NCBI GenBank assembly: GCA_020860865.1
Contig: JAJBTL010000125.1
Coordinates: 1-5,084, forward strand
Reading direction: 5' to 3'
From: Planctomycetota bacterium
GTDB lineage: Bacteria > Planctomycetota > SZUA-567
DNA length: 5,084 nucleotides
The translations under genes and the position numbers were made by a program. Below the pieces are notes generated by a model that was not told the DNA's origin, made no database searches, and saw only the letters and a list, made by a program, of their open reading frames with translations. The stretch's first letter is position 1. Each line of letters opens with the position of its first letter. Of the stretch, positions 1 through 5,084 are shown in pieces.

Positions 1-287
1 AAACTGGCAAGGACGGTGGCGGACCAGGAGAAGGCGATTTTATAACTGAAGACATCGAGGAAAAACCGCCCGATCGGCCGGTTGACGCCGAAGATGAAGA
101 GGAGGAAAAACCCCACCACCGTCGGCGGCAGCACCAGCGGCAGGGTGAGGATGCCGTCGACGACCATCTTCAGGCGGGGCCATTTCAGGGTGGCGACGAA
201 CTGCGCCGCCGCCAGCCCGACGATGGCGGTCACGAGCATCGAGGCGGCGGCGGTGCGGAGAGAGACAAGGACTGCGGGCCAGAGCAT
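1..287 (-). CDS. modB: ModB, molybdate ABC transporter permease (N-terminal 95 codons; runs off the left edge)
   Basis: Inner-membrane permease that should pair with ModA and the ATPase ModC to import molybdate. The visible 95 residues begin with a hydrophobic helix (about 4-34). A second hydrophobic segment (about 42-67) contains LPLVLPPTVVGFFLL, the hallmark of ModB. A later IAFSW..TVLAS stretch (84-95) aligns with the same region of E. coli ModB as I remember it. The C-terminal EAA loop that contacts ModC lies outside the window. The start is the ATG at 287-285, because an in-frame TAG sits three codons upstream (296-294) with no other start between. The ribosome binding site is weak. The gene lies 42 nt after modA on the same strand, the usual modA-modB order. 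Confidence 0.93.
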   Translation of the reverse strand, partial: MLWPAVLVSLRTAAASMLVTAIVGLAAAQFVATLKWPRLKMVVDGILTLPLVLPPTVVGFFLLFIFGVNRPIGRFFLDVFSYKIAFSWSATVLAS

Positions 288-329
288 GACGGTCTATCCG
301 TTCCGGTGGCTGTGCGGCAAGGGTGCCCC

Positions 330-1121
330 TTACTTCGCGGCGGCGAAGCCGTACTTGACGAAAATGGCAATAGCCTCCGGCGACTGGAGAAAGTCGACAA
401 ACAGCCGCGCCTCCTCCGGGTGGGAACTGTTCGCCAGGATGCCGACCGGGTAAATGACCCGGCGCTTGAGGCTCCCGTCCGGCGCCGAGGCGACGACGGT
501 GACTCGGTCCGTCGTGGCGGCGTCGGTGGCGTAGACGACGCCGACGCCAGCGCTGCCTTCGGCGACCCAGTTGAGGACTTCGGTGACGTTGGTGCCAAGG
601 CTGGCCTTGGCGAGGACGGCATCATACATGCCGAGGCTTTGGAACACTTCTCGGGCGTACTGGCCGGCCGGGACGCTGTCCGGATCGCCGATGGCGATGG
701 TGTCCGCCTCGAGGACGCGTTCGAATCGATCGATGCCGCCGGTGTTGCCGGCCGGGGTGATGAGGACAACGCGGTTCTCCAGGAGCGGCACCACCGTGTC
801 CTTGTCTATCATGCCGCTCTTCACCAATGCGTCCATCTGCCGGGTGGCGGCGGACATGAAGACGTCGGCGTCGAGGCCGTTTTCGATTTGGGCCTGAAGT
901 TTCCCCGAACTGTCGTACGTACCTTTCACCGTAATCCACGGATACATGGCCTGGAACAGCGGAATCAGGTCCTGAACATAGGAATACTGGAGGCTGGCGG
1001 CGGCGGCCACCAGCATGGTGACGGGTCGCCGGTCACCGGCGCGGAGACGGGTCGACGCGGTCGCGACAAGGACAAAGGCGAGAACAACGGTGGCAACGAG
1101 ACGGGTGAAGGTACTGGCCAT
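330..1121 (-). CDS. modA: ModA, periplasmic molybdate-binding protein
   Basis: Substrate-binding protein of the ModABC molybdate transporter, 263 residues, close to the family norm. Residues 1-29 form a Sec-type signal peptide: a short basic start, a hydrophobic core (TVVLAFVLVATAS) and a likely cut near RLRAG. No lipobox cysteine is present, so it should be a soluble periplasmic protein. Binding-pocket motifs are visible: AAASL (oxyanion Ser43), DSSGKLQAQIENG (Ser71/Ser72) and GVGVVYATDA (Tyr197, matching the pocket tyrosine of E. coli ModA). DADVFMSAA and the C-terminal FVDFLQSPEA are also typical. I chose the ATG at 1121 over the longer frame from 1172. It places the signal peptide at the N-terminus and has a good AAAGGA site about 5 nt upstream, whereas the extra 17 residues look non-coding. 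The stop is TAA. Confidence 0.95.
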   Translation of the reverse strand: MASTFTRLVATVVLAFVLVATASTRLRAGDRRPVTMLVAAAASLQYSYVQDLIPLFQAMYPWITVKGTYDSSGKLQAQIENGLDADVFMSAATRQMDALVKSGMIDKDTVVPLLENRVVLITPAGNTGGIDRFERVLEADTIAIGDPDSVPAGQYAREVFQSLGMYDAVLAKASLGTNVTEVLNWVAEGSAGVGVVYATDAATTDRVTVVASAPDGSLKRRVIYPVGILANSSHPEEARLFVDFLQSPEAIAIFVKYGFAAAK

Positions 1122-1167
1122 AGCGTTCCTTTCAGGACAATGTCTTGCGTGCCCGAGGTGGCGATAC

Positions 1168-1193
1168 CGCACAGTCCGACGCCGGACTATGCG
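1168..1193 (-). other. Intercistronic RNA hairpin between the MOSC-MogA gene and modA
   Basis: Starting one base after the MOSC-MogA stop codon, the minus strand has an 11-bp stem (1193-1183 with 1178-1168) closed by a 4-nt loop. One pair is a G-U wobble in the minus-strand RNA but an A-C mismatch on the plus strand, so the fold is better in the operon transcript. No T-run follows, so it is not a classical intrinsic terminator. It could set mRNA 3' stability or processing between the cofactor genes and the transporter genes. That role is inference; the hairpin itself is directly visible. Confidence 0.6.
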
Positions 1194-1194
1194 C

Positions 1195-2148
1195 TTACGG
1201 TTTGACAGTCACTGCGCAGTCCTCGACATCCCCGGCGAGGATTTCCAGGCCGTGGAGGAGTTCGTCGATGACAAAGCCGAGACATTCCCGGACCGCCTTC
1301 GGGCTGCCGGGAAGGTTGACAATGAGCGTGCCGCCACGAATGCCGGCGACGGCCCGGCTCAGCATCGCCTTCCGGCTCACGGCGAGGCTGAGAAAGCGCA
1401 TCGCTTCCGGGATGCCGGGGCAAAGCCGGTCGACGACCCGGAGAGTCGCTTCCGGCGTCACGTCCCGCCGCGAAAATCCAGTGCCGCCACTCGTCAGGAC
1501 GAGGCTGACCCGGAGGGTGTCCGCGAAGCGTTCGAGCTCGGAGGCTATCCGCACCTCGTCGTCCGGGACGATAATCCGTTCGATAATATTCAAGCCCTTT
1601 TCCGCCACCATTTCCGCCATGACGTCGCCACTGACATCGGCGCGGTCGCCAACACTTCCCTTGGTGCTGGCGGTAAGGAGGGCGACAGTGTAGGACGGCA
1701 TGGCCGCCACCGGATCGCCGACCCGGACGTCGCCACCCTTCAGCACCCGGGCGAAAACGCCGTGCCGGGGCATGATGCAGTCGCCCATGGCCTGGTAGAT
1801 GTGGCAACGGTCATGACACTCCTTGCCGAACTGGGTCAGTTCGAGAACGGCGTCGGCGATGCGGATACGGTCGCCGATCCGCAGGCGGTCAAGGTCGAGG
1901 CCGCGGACGACAAGGTTTTCGCCGAAGTCGCCGGGCTTCACCGTGGCGCCCTTGGCCTGGAATTCCTCGATGCGTTCAAGCGGGAGGATGCTGACCTGAC
2001 GGTGCCAGTCGCCGGCATGGGCGTCGCCGACCAGGCCGTGGCCGGCCTAGAGGACGGCATGCGGCTGGCAGGTTTTGGCAGTGCCTTTGGCCGGGCTGAG
2101 GCATATCGCCACAATCGCGGCGGCGCTCTCGGTTTTATGATGCTCCAT
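1195..2148 (-). CDS. MOSC-MogA fusion (molybdopterin adenylyltransferase with N-terminal MOSC domain), interrupted by an in-frame TAG
   Basis: The full frame has 318 codons, from the ATG at 2148-2146 (AGGA about 8 nt upstream) to a TAA. The N-terminal half is a MOSC domain, thought to bind Moco or carry sulfur. It shows GHGLVGDAHAGDWHRQVS (36-53), VKPGDFGENL (70-79) and KECHDRC...GDC (Cys111, Cys115, Cys124). From about residue 150 comes a MogA/MoaB-type domain, which adenylylates molybdopterin before Mo insertion. It shows TSGGTGFSRRDVTPEA (219-234) and NLPGSPKA (278-285), the canonical nucleotide and molybdopterin loops. Codon 34 is TAG, just before the first MOSC motif, yet both sides read as the same gene. 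If TAG terminates, only a 33-residue peptide results, unless translation restarts inside, for example at the ATG at 1701 that begins the MogA part. The gene lies 23 nt after moaA. Confidence 0.85.
2047..2049 (-). other. In-frame amber (TAG) codon 34 of the MOSC-MogA gene
   Basis: Reading the minus strand from the ATG at 2148, codons 1-33 are open, codon 34 (2049-2047) is TAG, and codons 35-317 are open in the same frame. Residues just before it (QPHAVL) and just after it (AGHGLVGDAHAG) fit one uninterrupted MOSC N-terminus. One-base neighbours of TAG include GAG, AAG, CAG and TTG, any of which could be the ancestral sense codon. Confidence 0.85.
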
Positions 2149-3008
2149 TGTACTGTTCCTTATGAAATGCGCTACCCGCCGATGCGGTTCATCGGTTCGC
2201 CGCCGCCGACGCTGGTCGCCGGGCAGTCGAACTGGTGGCCGGACGGCTTGTCCCGGACGATGCGGCGGATGCGTTGCGCCAGGGCCGCGTCGTCGTCTCC
2301 GGCCCGAATCGGCCCGGCCAGGTCGGCGCCGTGGCCGTGGTGGAGGCAGGTCTTCAGGAAGCCTTGACTGGTGAGGCGGATTCGGTTGCAGTCGGCGCAG
2401 AAGTTGCCGCTCAGGGCGGCGATGTAGCCGATGCGGGTGTCGTGGCCACGTATCCGCGAATAAAGGGCCGGGCCATTTCCGTAGCGTCCGGGCGCCGGTT
2501 CCAAGGGACCGAAGCGGTCGGCGATGATGGCCAGCACGTCATCCCGGCCGAGGCCGGTGAAGCGTCTTCCTTCCCCAAGCGGCATCAGTTCGATAAAGCG
2601 GATCGGGATGTCATGGTCCAACGAGAACTCGACCGCCGGAACGATGTCCATGTCGTTCAGGCCGCGAATCGGAACCATGTTCACTTTGACCGTGACGCCG
2701 CGCTGTTTAAGTGCGACAACGTCCCGGAGGACGGCGGCGACGTCGCGGCGGGTGCGGGTAACCGCGCAGTAGCGGTCCGGGTCGACGGCGTTCAGGCTGA
2801 TGTTGACGCTGTCAACGCCGATGCGGGCCAGGTCGTCCGCGTGGCGGCCGAGGGTGGATCCGTTCGTCGTCACCGTGACGCTGGCGACGCCCGGGGTCGC
2901 CTTCAGGCCGGAGAGAATCGCCAGGGCGTCCGGGTTCATGAACGGTTCGCCGCCGGTGACCTTGAAGGACGACACCGCCATGGCGGCGAGGATGCGGGCG
3001 AGGCGGAG

Positions 3009-3046
3009 GATCGGGTCGCCAGCGGGTCGCGGACGGGTTCGTCGCC
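3009..3046 (-). other. Frameshift site in moaA
   Basis: The frame that carries the N-terminal cluster motif stays plausible through EPVRDPLA. The conserved continuation ILRLARILAAM is one base out of phase, starting at 3011. One extra base restores a typical join: an extra C in the CCC run at 3015-3013 gives LATPILRL, or an extra G gives LADPILRL. The resulting spacing from the third cysteine to ILRL (about 18 residues) is close to that in E. coli MoaA (about 20). I see no standard heptameric slippery sequence in the right phase. Confidence 0.75.
3012..3030. repeat. Short direct repeat at the moaA frameshift (CGGGTCGC twice, 11-bp period)
   Basis: The plus strand has CGGGTCGC at 3012-3019 and again at 3023-3030, separated by CAG. 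A slippage event of one 11-bp unit would shift the frame in the observed sense, and removing one unit also restores an open frame (VRDPILRLAR). That repair would leave only 14 residues between the cysteine motif and ILRL, shorter than usual for MoaA, so a one-base loss fits the family better. Short repeats like this are common by chance in GC-rich DNA. Confidence 0.45.
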
Positions 3047-3175
3047 CCGGGTGCGGTCCGGCATGCAGAATTGGCAGCGGTAGTCGCAGCGATCGGTGAT
3101 GGACAGTCGGACATATTCGATGCGGCGTCCCTGACTGTCGGTGAGCGGTTCATTCGGTTCGGACGGCATCGCCGG

Positions 3176-3652
3176 CTACGCCTCCGGCTCTGGCGCGGTG
3201 TAATCGCCCGATTTGCCGCCGCTCTTCGACAGGAGACGGATGTCCCGGATGACCATGCCCTTGTCCATGGACTTGGCCATGTCGTACAGGGTCAAGAGGG
3301 CGACGGCGACGCCGTGCAGGGCCTCCATCTCGACACCGGTGGACCCGGTGGACTGGACGCGGCAGCGGACATCGACAGCCGTGTCGCCAAGGTCGAAATC
3401 GACCTGGCAGGAACTGACGGCGATGTCGTGGCACAGGGGGATGACGCGCGACGTGTTCTTCACCGCCATGATGGCGGCGACGCGGGCGACAGCGAGGGCG
3501 TCGCCTTTGGCGAGCGAGTTGTCGCGGATAGCCTGGACGATGGCGGCCGTCGCGTCGAGCCGGCCGGCGGCGACGGCGGCGCGGGCGGTTGGAGCCTTGT
3601 TCCCTATATCGACCATGCGGGCACGGCCGGCCGAATCGAGATGGGTTGACAT
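3176..3652 (-). CDS. moaC: MoaC, cyclic pyranopterin monophosphate synthase
   Basis: Converts 3',8-cyclo-GTP made by MoaA to cyclic pyranopterin monophosphate; the family is a cytoplasmic hexamer. The protein has 158 residues, the normal size. Conserved features include MVDIGNK (13-19), KGDALAVARVA with Lys49, the IPLCH active-site loop (Cys74, His75), GVEMEAL (106-112), LYDMAK with Asp124 and Lys127, Lys131, and the closing KSGGKSGDYT (143-152, Lys147). These match the catalytic and substrate-binding positions of E. coli MoaC as I recall them. The frame could extend to 3772, but the ATG at 3652 has AAGGA about 7 nt upstream and gives the family length, so I take it as the start. The gene leads the leftward operon, downstream of a good sigma70-like promoter. 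It ends with TAG, 6 nt before moaA and in the same reading frame. Confidence 0.96.
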   Translation of the reverse strand: MSTHLDSAGRARMVDIGNKAPTARAAVAAGRLDATAAIVQAIRDNSLAKGDALAVARVAAIMAVKNTSRVIPLCHDIAVSSCQVDFDLGDTAVDVRCRVQSTGSTGVEMEALHGVAVALLTLYDMAKSMDKGMVIRDIRLLSKSGGKSGDYTAPEPEA

Positions 3653-3757
3653 GGATGTTCCTTCGTGTATTCCCCGTCGGGAGGCAGTCCGCGCCGACCG
3701 GGCGCCGATTCCCGATTGGCCGTCGACTTCAACCTGAAGAGTGCCGGAATGGCTGAC
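3653..3757 (-). promoter_or_regulatory. 5' leader of the moaC operon
   Basis: About 105 nt lie between the predicted transcription start (near 3757) and the moaC ATG. Two overlapping stems are visible in the minus-strand RNA. One is a 5-bp stem (3705-3701 with 3695-3691, 5-nt loop). The other, mutually exclusive with it, is a 5-bp stem (3698-3694 with 3680-3676). The moaC ribosome binding site (AAGGA, 3663-3659) lies outside both. Moco-sensing RNA motifs are known upstream of moaA or moaC genes in other bacteria, but I cannot match this leader to that consensus by eye. A riboswitch is therefore possible but unsupported. Confidence 0.3.
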
Positions 3758-3763
3758 ATACCT

Positions 3764-3792
3764 ATTATACAAAAAACGGCCGGAAGCGGCAA
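3764..3792 (-). promoter_or_regulatory. Sigma70-type promoter of the moaC-moaA-MOSC/mogA-modAB operon
   Basis: On the minus strand, TTGCCG (3792-3787) is followed by a 17-nt spacer and a perfect TATAAT (3769-3764). This matches 4/6 and 6/6 of the consensus at the ideal spacing. Transcription would start near 3757, about 105 nt before moaC. It sits in the only clearly AT-rich part of the window. The small GC-rich inverted repeat in the spacer could be part of an operator, but no known ModE-type palindrome is recognisable. Confidence 0.7.
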
Positions 3793-3800
3793 AAAGTCAT

Positions 3801-3828
3801 TTCAAAAGTTTTTGAGAATTGCTAAAAT
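3801..3828 (+). promoter_or_regulatory. Possible promoter for the MoeA-like gene
   Basis: Plus-strand TAAAAT (3823-3828) resembles a -10 box. TTCAAA (3801-3806) lies 16 nt upstream and matches 4/6 of a -35 box. It lies within AT-rich DNA about 50 nt before the ATG at 3877 and reads away from the moaC promoter, so the two units look divergently transcribed. The boxes are weaker than those of the opposite promoter. Confidence 0.4.
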
Positions 3829-3876
3829 TTAGTAAGAACAGGTAACGCGACTGTCCGGGCAAAGGATACCATCGCC

Positions 3877-4938
3877 ATGAACCAGCCGAAAAGCCATCCG
3901 CGCATGTCCGTCATACCGGTCCGGGACGCGGTCGGGAGCGTCCTGTGCCACGACATCACTGTCATCGCGCCGGGCGACCGGAAGGACCGGGCCTTCAAGA
4001 AAGGCCATGTCGTCAGGGAAGAAGACATCCCGGTTCTCCTCGACCTCGGGAAGGAACACCTCTACGCCTTCGCGCCGGAGGACGGGTTCCTCCACGAAGA
4101 AGACGCCGCCCTCCGCCTCGCCACGGCCAGCCGCGGCGACAACCTCGACCTCTCGGACGTGAAGGAAGGACGCATCAACTTCATTGCCGGTCGTGACGGG
4201 CTGCTCCGCATCAATGTCCCGCTCCTCGACCGGATAAATGGTCTTGGCGACATAACCTTCGCCACCCTGCACAGCCACCGACCGGTGGCGGCGGGAGACC
4301 GGGTCGCCGGGGTTCGGGTGGTGCCGCTGATGGTGGACGCGGATATTGTCCGGGAAGCGGAGCGGTTGTGCCAGGCCGATCCGGAGCCGATCGTGTCGGT
4401 CCTCGCCTTCAAGCCGGCCAGGGTCGGGGTCGTCATCACCGGCAGTGAAATATACCATGGTCGCATCACGGACAAGTTCGCGCCGGTGCTGCGGGAAAAA
4501 TTCGCGGCACTCGGGAGTACTGTCATAGGGGAAGTCATGACCGCCGACGAGGTCGAATGGACCAAAGGCGCCATCCACCACTTCATGGACGACGGCGCCG
4601 ACATGGTCGTCCTCACCGGCGGCATGTCCGTGGACCCGGACGACCTGACCCCGACCGCCATCCGCGCTTCCGGAGCCGAGGTCGTCACCTATGGCGCGCC
4701 GGTGTTTCCGGGCGCCATGTTCCTCCTCTCGCACCTGGAACGCGGCGGGCGGCGGATTCCCGTCCTCGGGCTTCCCGGGTGCGTCATGTACCACCGGGCG
4801 AGCATATTTGATCTCGTCGTGCCCCGGCTCCTGGCCGGGCTAGAGGTGACGCGGGCCGACATTGTCCGGCTCGGGCACGGCGGATTCTGTTCGACCTGCG
4901 CGGACTGCCGGTTCCCGAACTGCGGGTTCGGCTGTTGA
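3877..4938 (+). CDS. MoeA-like molybdopterin-binding protein with a C-terminal cysteine cluster
   Basis: This 353-residue protein is shorter than canonical MoeA (about 410) and belongs to a MoeA-like group often seen next to molybdenum-enzyme genes in anaerobes (family recollection). Residues 10-170 form an N-terminal region with VRDAVGSVLCHDIT (15-28), FKKGHVVREEDIPVLL and LGKEHLY. From about 179 comes the MoCF/MPT-binding fold: GSEIYHGRITDKF (189-201), TGGMSVDPDD (247-256), APVFPGAMFLL and GLPGCVMY (298-305). The tail carries Cys338, Cys341, Cys344, Cys349 and Cys353 in a CxxCxxC...C...C pattern, a likely metal or Fe-S site. A role in Mo insertion or molybdopterin handling is inferred, and the exact reaction is unknown. 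The ATG at 3877 has AAAGGA about 10 nt upstream. An internal ATG at 3904 lacks such a site. The stop is TGA. Confidence 0.88.
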   Translation: MNQPKSHPRMSVIPVRDAVGSVLCHDITVIAPGDRKDRAFKKGHVVREEDIPVLLDLGKEHLYAFAPEDGFLHEEDAALRLATASRGDNLDLSDVKEGRINFIAGRDGLLRINVPLLDRINGLGDITFATLHSHRPVAAGDRVAGVRVVPLMVDADIVREAERLCQADPEPIVSVLAFKPARVGVVITGSEIYHGRITDKFAPVLREKFAALGSTVIGEVMTADEVEWTKGAIHHFMDDGADMVVLTGGMSVDPDDLTPTAIRASGAEVVTYGAPVFPGAMFLLSHLERGGRRIPVLGLPGCVMYHRASIFDLVVPRLLAGLEVTRADIVRLGHGGFCSTCADCRFPNCGFGC

Positions 4939-5007
4939 AATTCGGCGCGACGGCGTTCCGCATGGCGACACGAAGGGTTGAGGCGTACCAAACATTTTGG
5001 AGAACCC

Positions 5008-5084
5008 ATGGTCCATGAATTCCACGACGTCATCGTCGACCACCTGGAAAAAGGCGAATCCCTCGTCGTCGCCACCATCGTCAC
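5008..5084 (+). CDS. Probable XdhC/CoxI-family Moco maturation factor (first 25 codons; runs off the right edge)
   Basis: The frame opens at an ATG with a good GGAG site 5 nt upstream, 69 nt after the MoeA-like gene, and stays open to the window end. The visible start has a short amphipathic stretch, then LEKGESLVVATIV. This resembles the XdhC/CoxI N-terminus, where a helix with L(E/K)xGE leads into a strand ending before an SGSxPR motif that would lie just outside the window. XdhC binds Moco and helps its sulfuration and delivery to molybdenum hydroxylases such as xanthine dehydrogenase. Position after a MoeA-like gene in a Moco locus supports the call, but only 25 residues can be judged. 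Confidence 0.6.
   Translation, partial: MVHEFHDVIVDHLEKGESLVVATIV

Larger units (their letters stand above)
2172..3169 (-). pseudogene. moaA: MoaA, GTP 3',8-cyclase (radical SAM), with an apparent frameshift
   Basis: First enzyme of Moco synthesis: it converts GTP to 3',8-cyclo-GTP, which MoaC then uses. The first reading frame (start 3169) gives SITDRCDYRCQFCMPD with Cys28, Cys32 and Cys35, the CxxxCxxC site for the SAM-binding 4Fe-4S cluster. The second frame, entered near 3011, gives ILRLARILAAM, KVTGGEP, NMVPIRGLND, RFIELMPLGEG and FCADCNRIRL...CL, which is the C-terminal substrate-binding 4Fe-4S cluster site. It ends in GG, as active MoaA does. The total span is 998 nt. Adding one base gives about 332 residues, a normal length. 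The ATG is preceded by GGAGG about 11 nt upstream, and moaC ends 6 nt before it. As read, neither part alone would be active. A sequencing error cannot be excluded, so the pseudogene label is provisional. The stop is TAG, with a back-up in-frame TAA four codons on. Confidence 0.85.

Noticed and set aside
1122..1172. Longer ModA start at 1172
   Set aside because: It adds 17 residues before the signal peptide and lacks a better ribosome binding site. The ATG at 1121 has AAAGGA at good spacing.
306..1205. A 299-codon open frame on the plus strand antisense to modA
   Set aside because: It is also a shadow. ModA on the minus strand has a signal peptide and all binding motifs, and this frame has none.
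1015..2367. A 450-codon open frame on the plus strand, antisense to the MOSC-MogA gene and the moaA end
   Set aside because: It is a shadow frame caused by GC-rich codon bias. Its translation has no recognisable motif, while the opposite strand holds clear MOSC, MogA and MoaA motifs.
3009..3060. Programmed -1 frameshifting in moaA
   Set aside because: No X XXY YYZ heptamer in the reading phase and no obvious downstream structure were found. Programmed frameshifting is not known to me for MoaA.
3653..3772. Longer MoaC start at 3772
   Set aside because: It would place the start upstream of the predicted transcription start and -10 box, and it exceeds the family length by 40 residues. The ATG at 3652 has a good AAGGA site.
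3770..3795. GC-rich inverted repeat followed by TTTTTT on the minus strand, resembling a terminator
   Set aside because: The stem is only 4 bp, no gene reads into it from that side, and it falls between the -35 and -10 boxes of the moaC promoter.
4936..5010. The MoeA-like stop TGA is in frame with the XdhC-like ATG with no other stop between (possible TGA readthrough or selenocysteine)
   Set aside because: The protein ends at the usual family C-terminus, the 23 linking codons look non-coding, the next ATG has its own good GGAG site, and 23 open codons are expected by chance at this GC content.

Overview
The window is a molybdenum cofactor (Moco) and molybdate-uptake locus from a GC-rich bacterium (roughly 60-65% GC by eye, strong G/C preference at third codon positions). 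The gene set suggests a strict or facultative anaerobe. It includes a MOSC-MogA fusion, a MoeA-like protein with a cysteine-rich tail and an adjacent XdhC-like gene, an ensemble I associate with anaerobes such as Desulfovibrio-type Deltaproteobacteria, Clostridia or Negativicutes. That placement is a low-confidence inference. No mobile element, tRNA, rRNA or CRISPR array is visible.

Layout. An AT-rich divergent control region (about 3653-3876) separates two transcription units. Leftwards (minus strand) runs moaC (3652-3176), moaA (3169-2172), a MOSC-MogA fusion gene (2148-1195), modA (1121-330) and the start of modB (287 to the window edge). Gaps are 6, 23, 73 and 42 nt, so this looks like one operon, with modC expected beyond the left edge. 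Rightwards (plus strand) runs a MoeA-like molybdopterin-binding protein gene (3877-4938), then the first 25 codons of a probable xdhC/coxI-family gene (from 5008).

How the genes work together. ModA and ModB, with an ATPase not in view, import molybdate. MoaA and MoaC turn GTP into cyclic pyranopterin monophosphate. MogA adenylylates molybdopterin before Mo insertion. The MoeA-like protein probably binds molybdopterin or takes part in insertion. MOSC and XdhC-like proteins usually act in sulfuration and delivery of Moco to molybdenum hydroxylases. MoaD, MoaE, MoeB, MobA and any target enzyme are not in the window.

The main surprise is that two core genes are interrupted as read. The MOSC-MogA frame carries an in-frame TAG at 2049-2047, with conserved coding on both sides. 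moaA needs a one-base correction near 3009-3046 to join its N-terminal radical-SAM cluster motif to the rest of the enzyme. Everything else in these genes is well conserved, so the options are sequencing or assembly error, very recent decay, or, less likely, recoding. TAG also ends moaC and moaA, and moaC and moaA lie in the same frame separated only by that TAG plus two codons.
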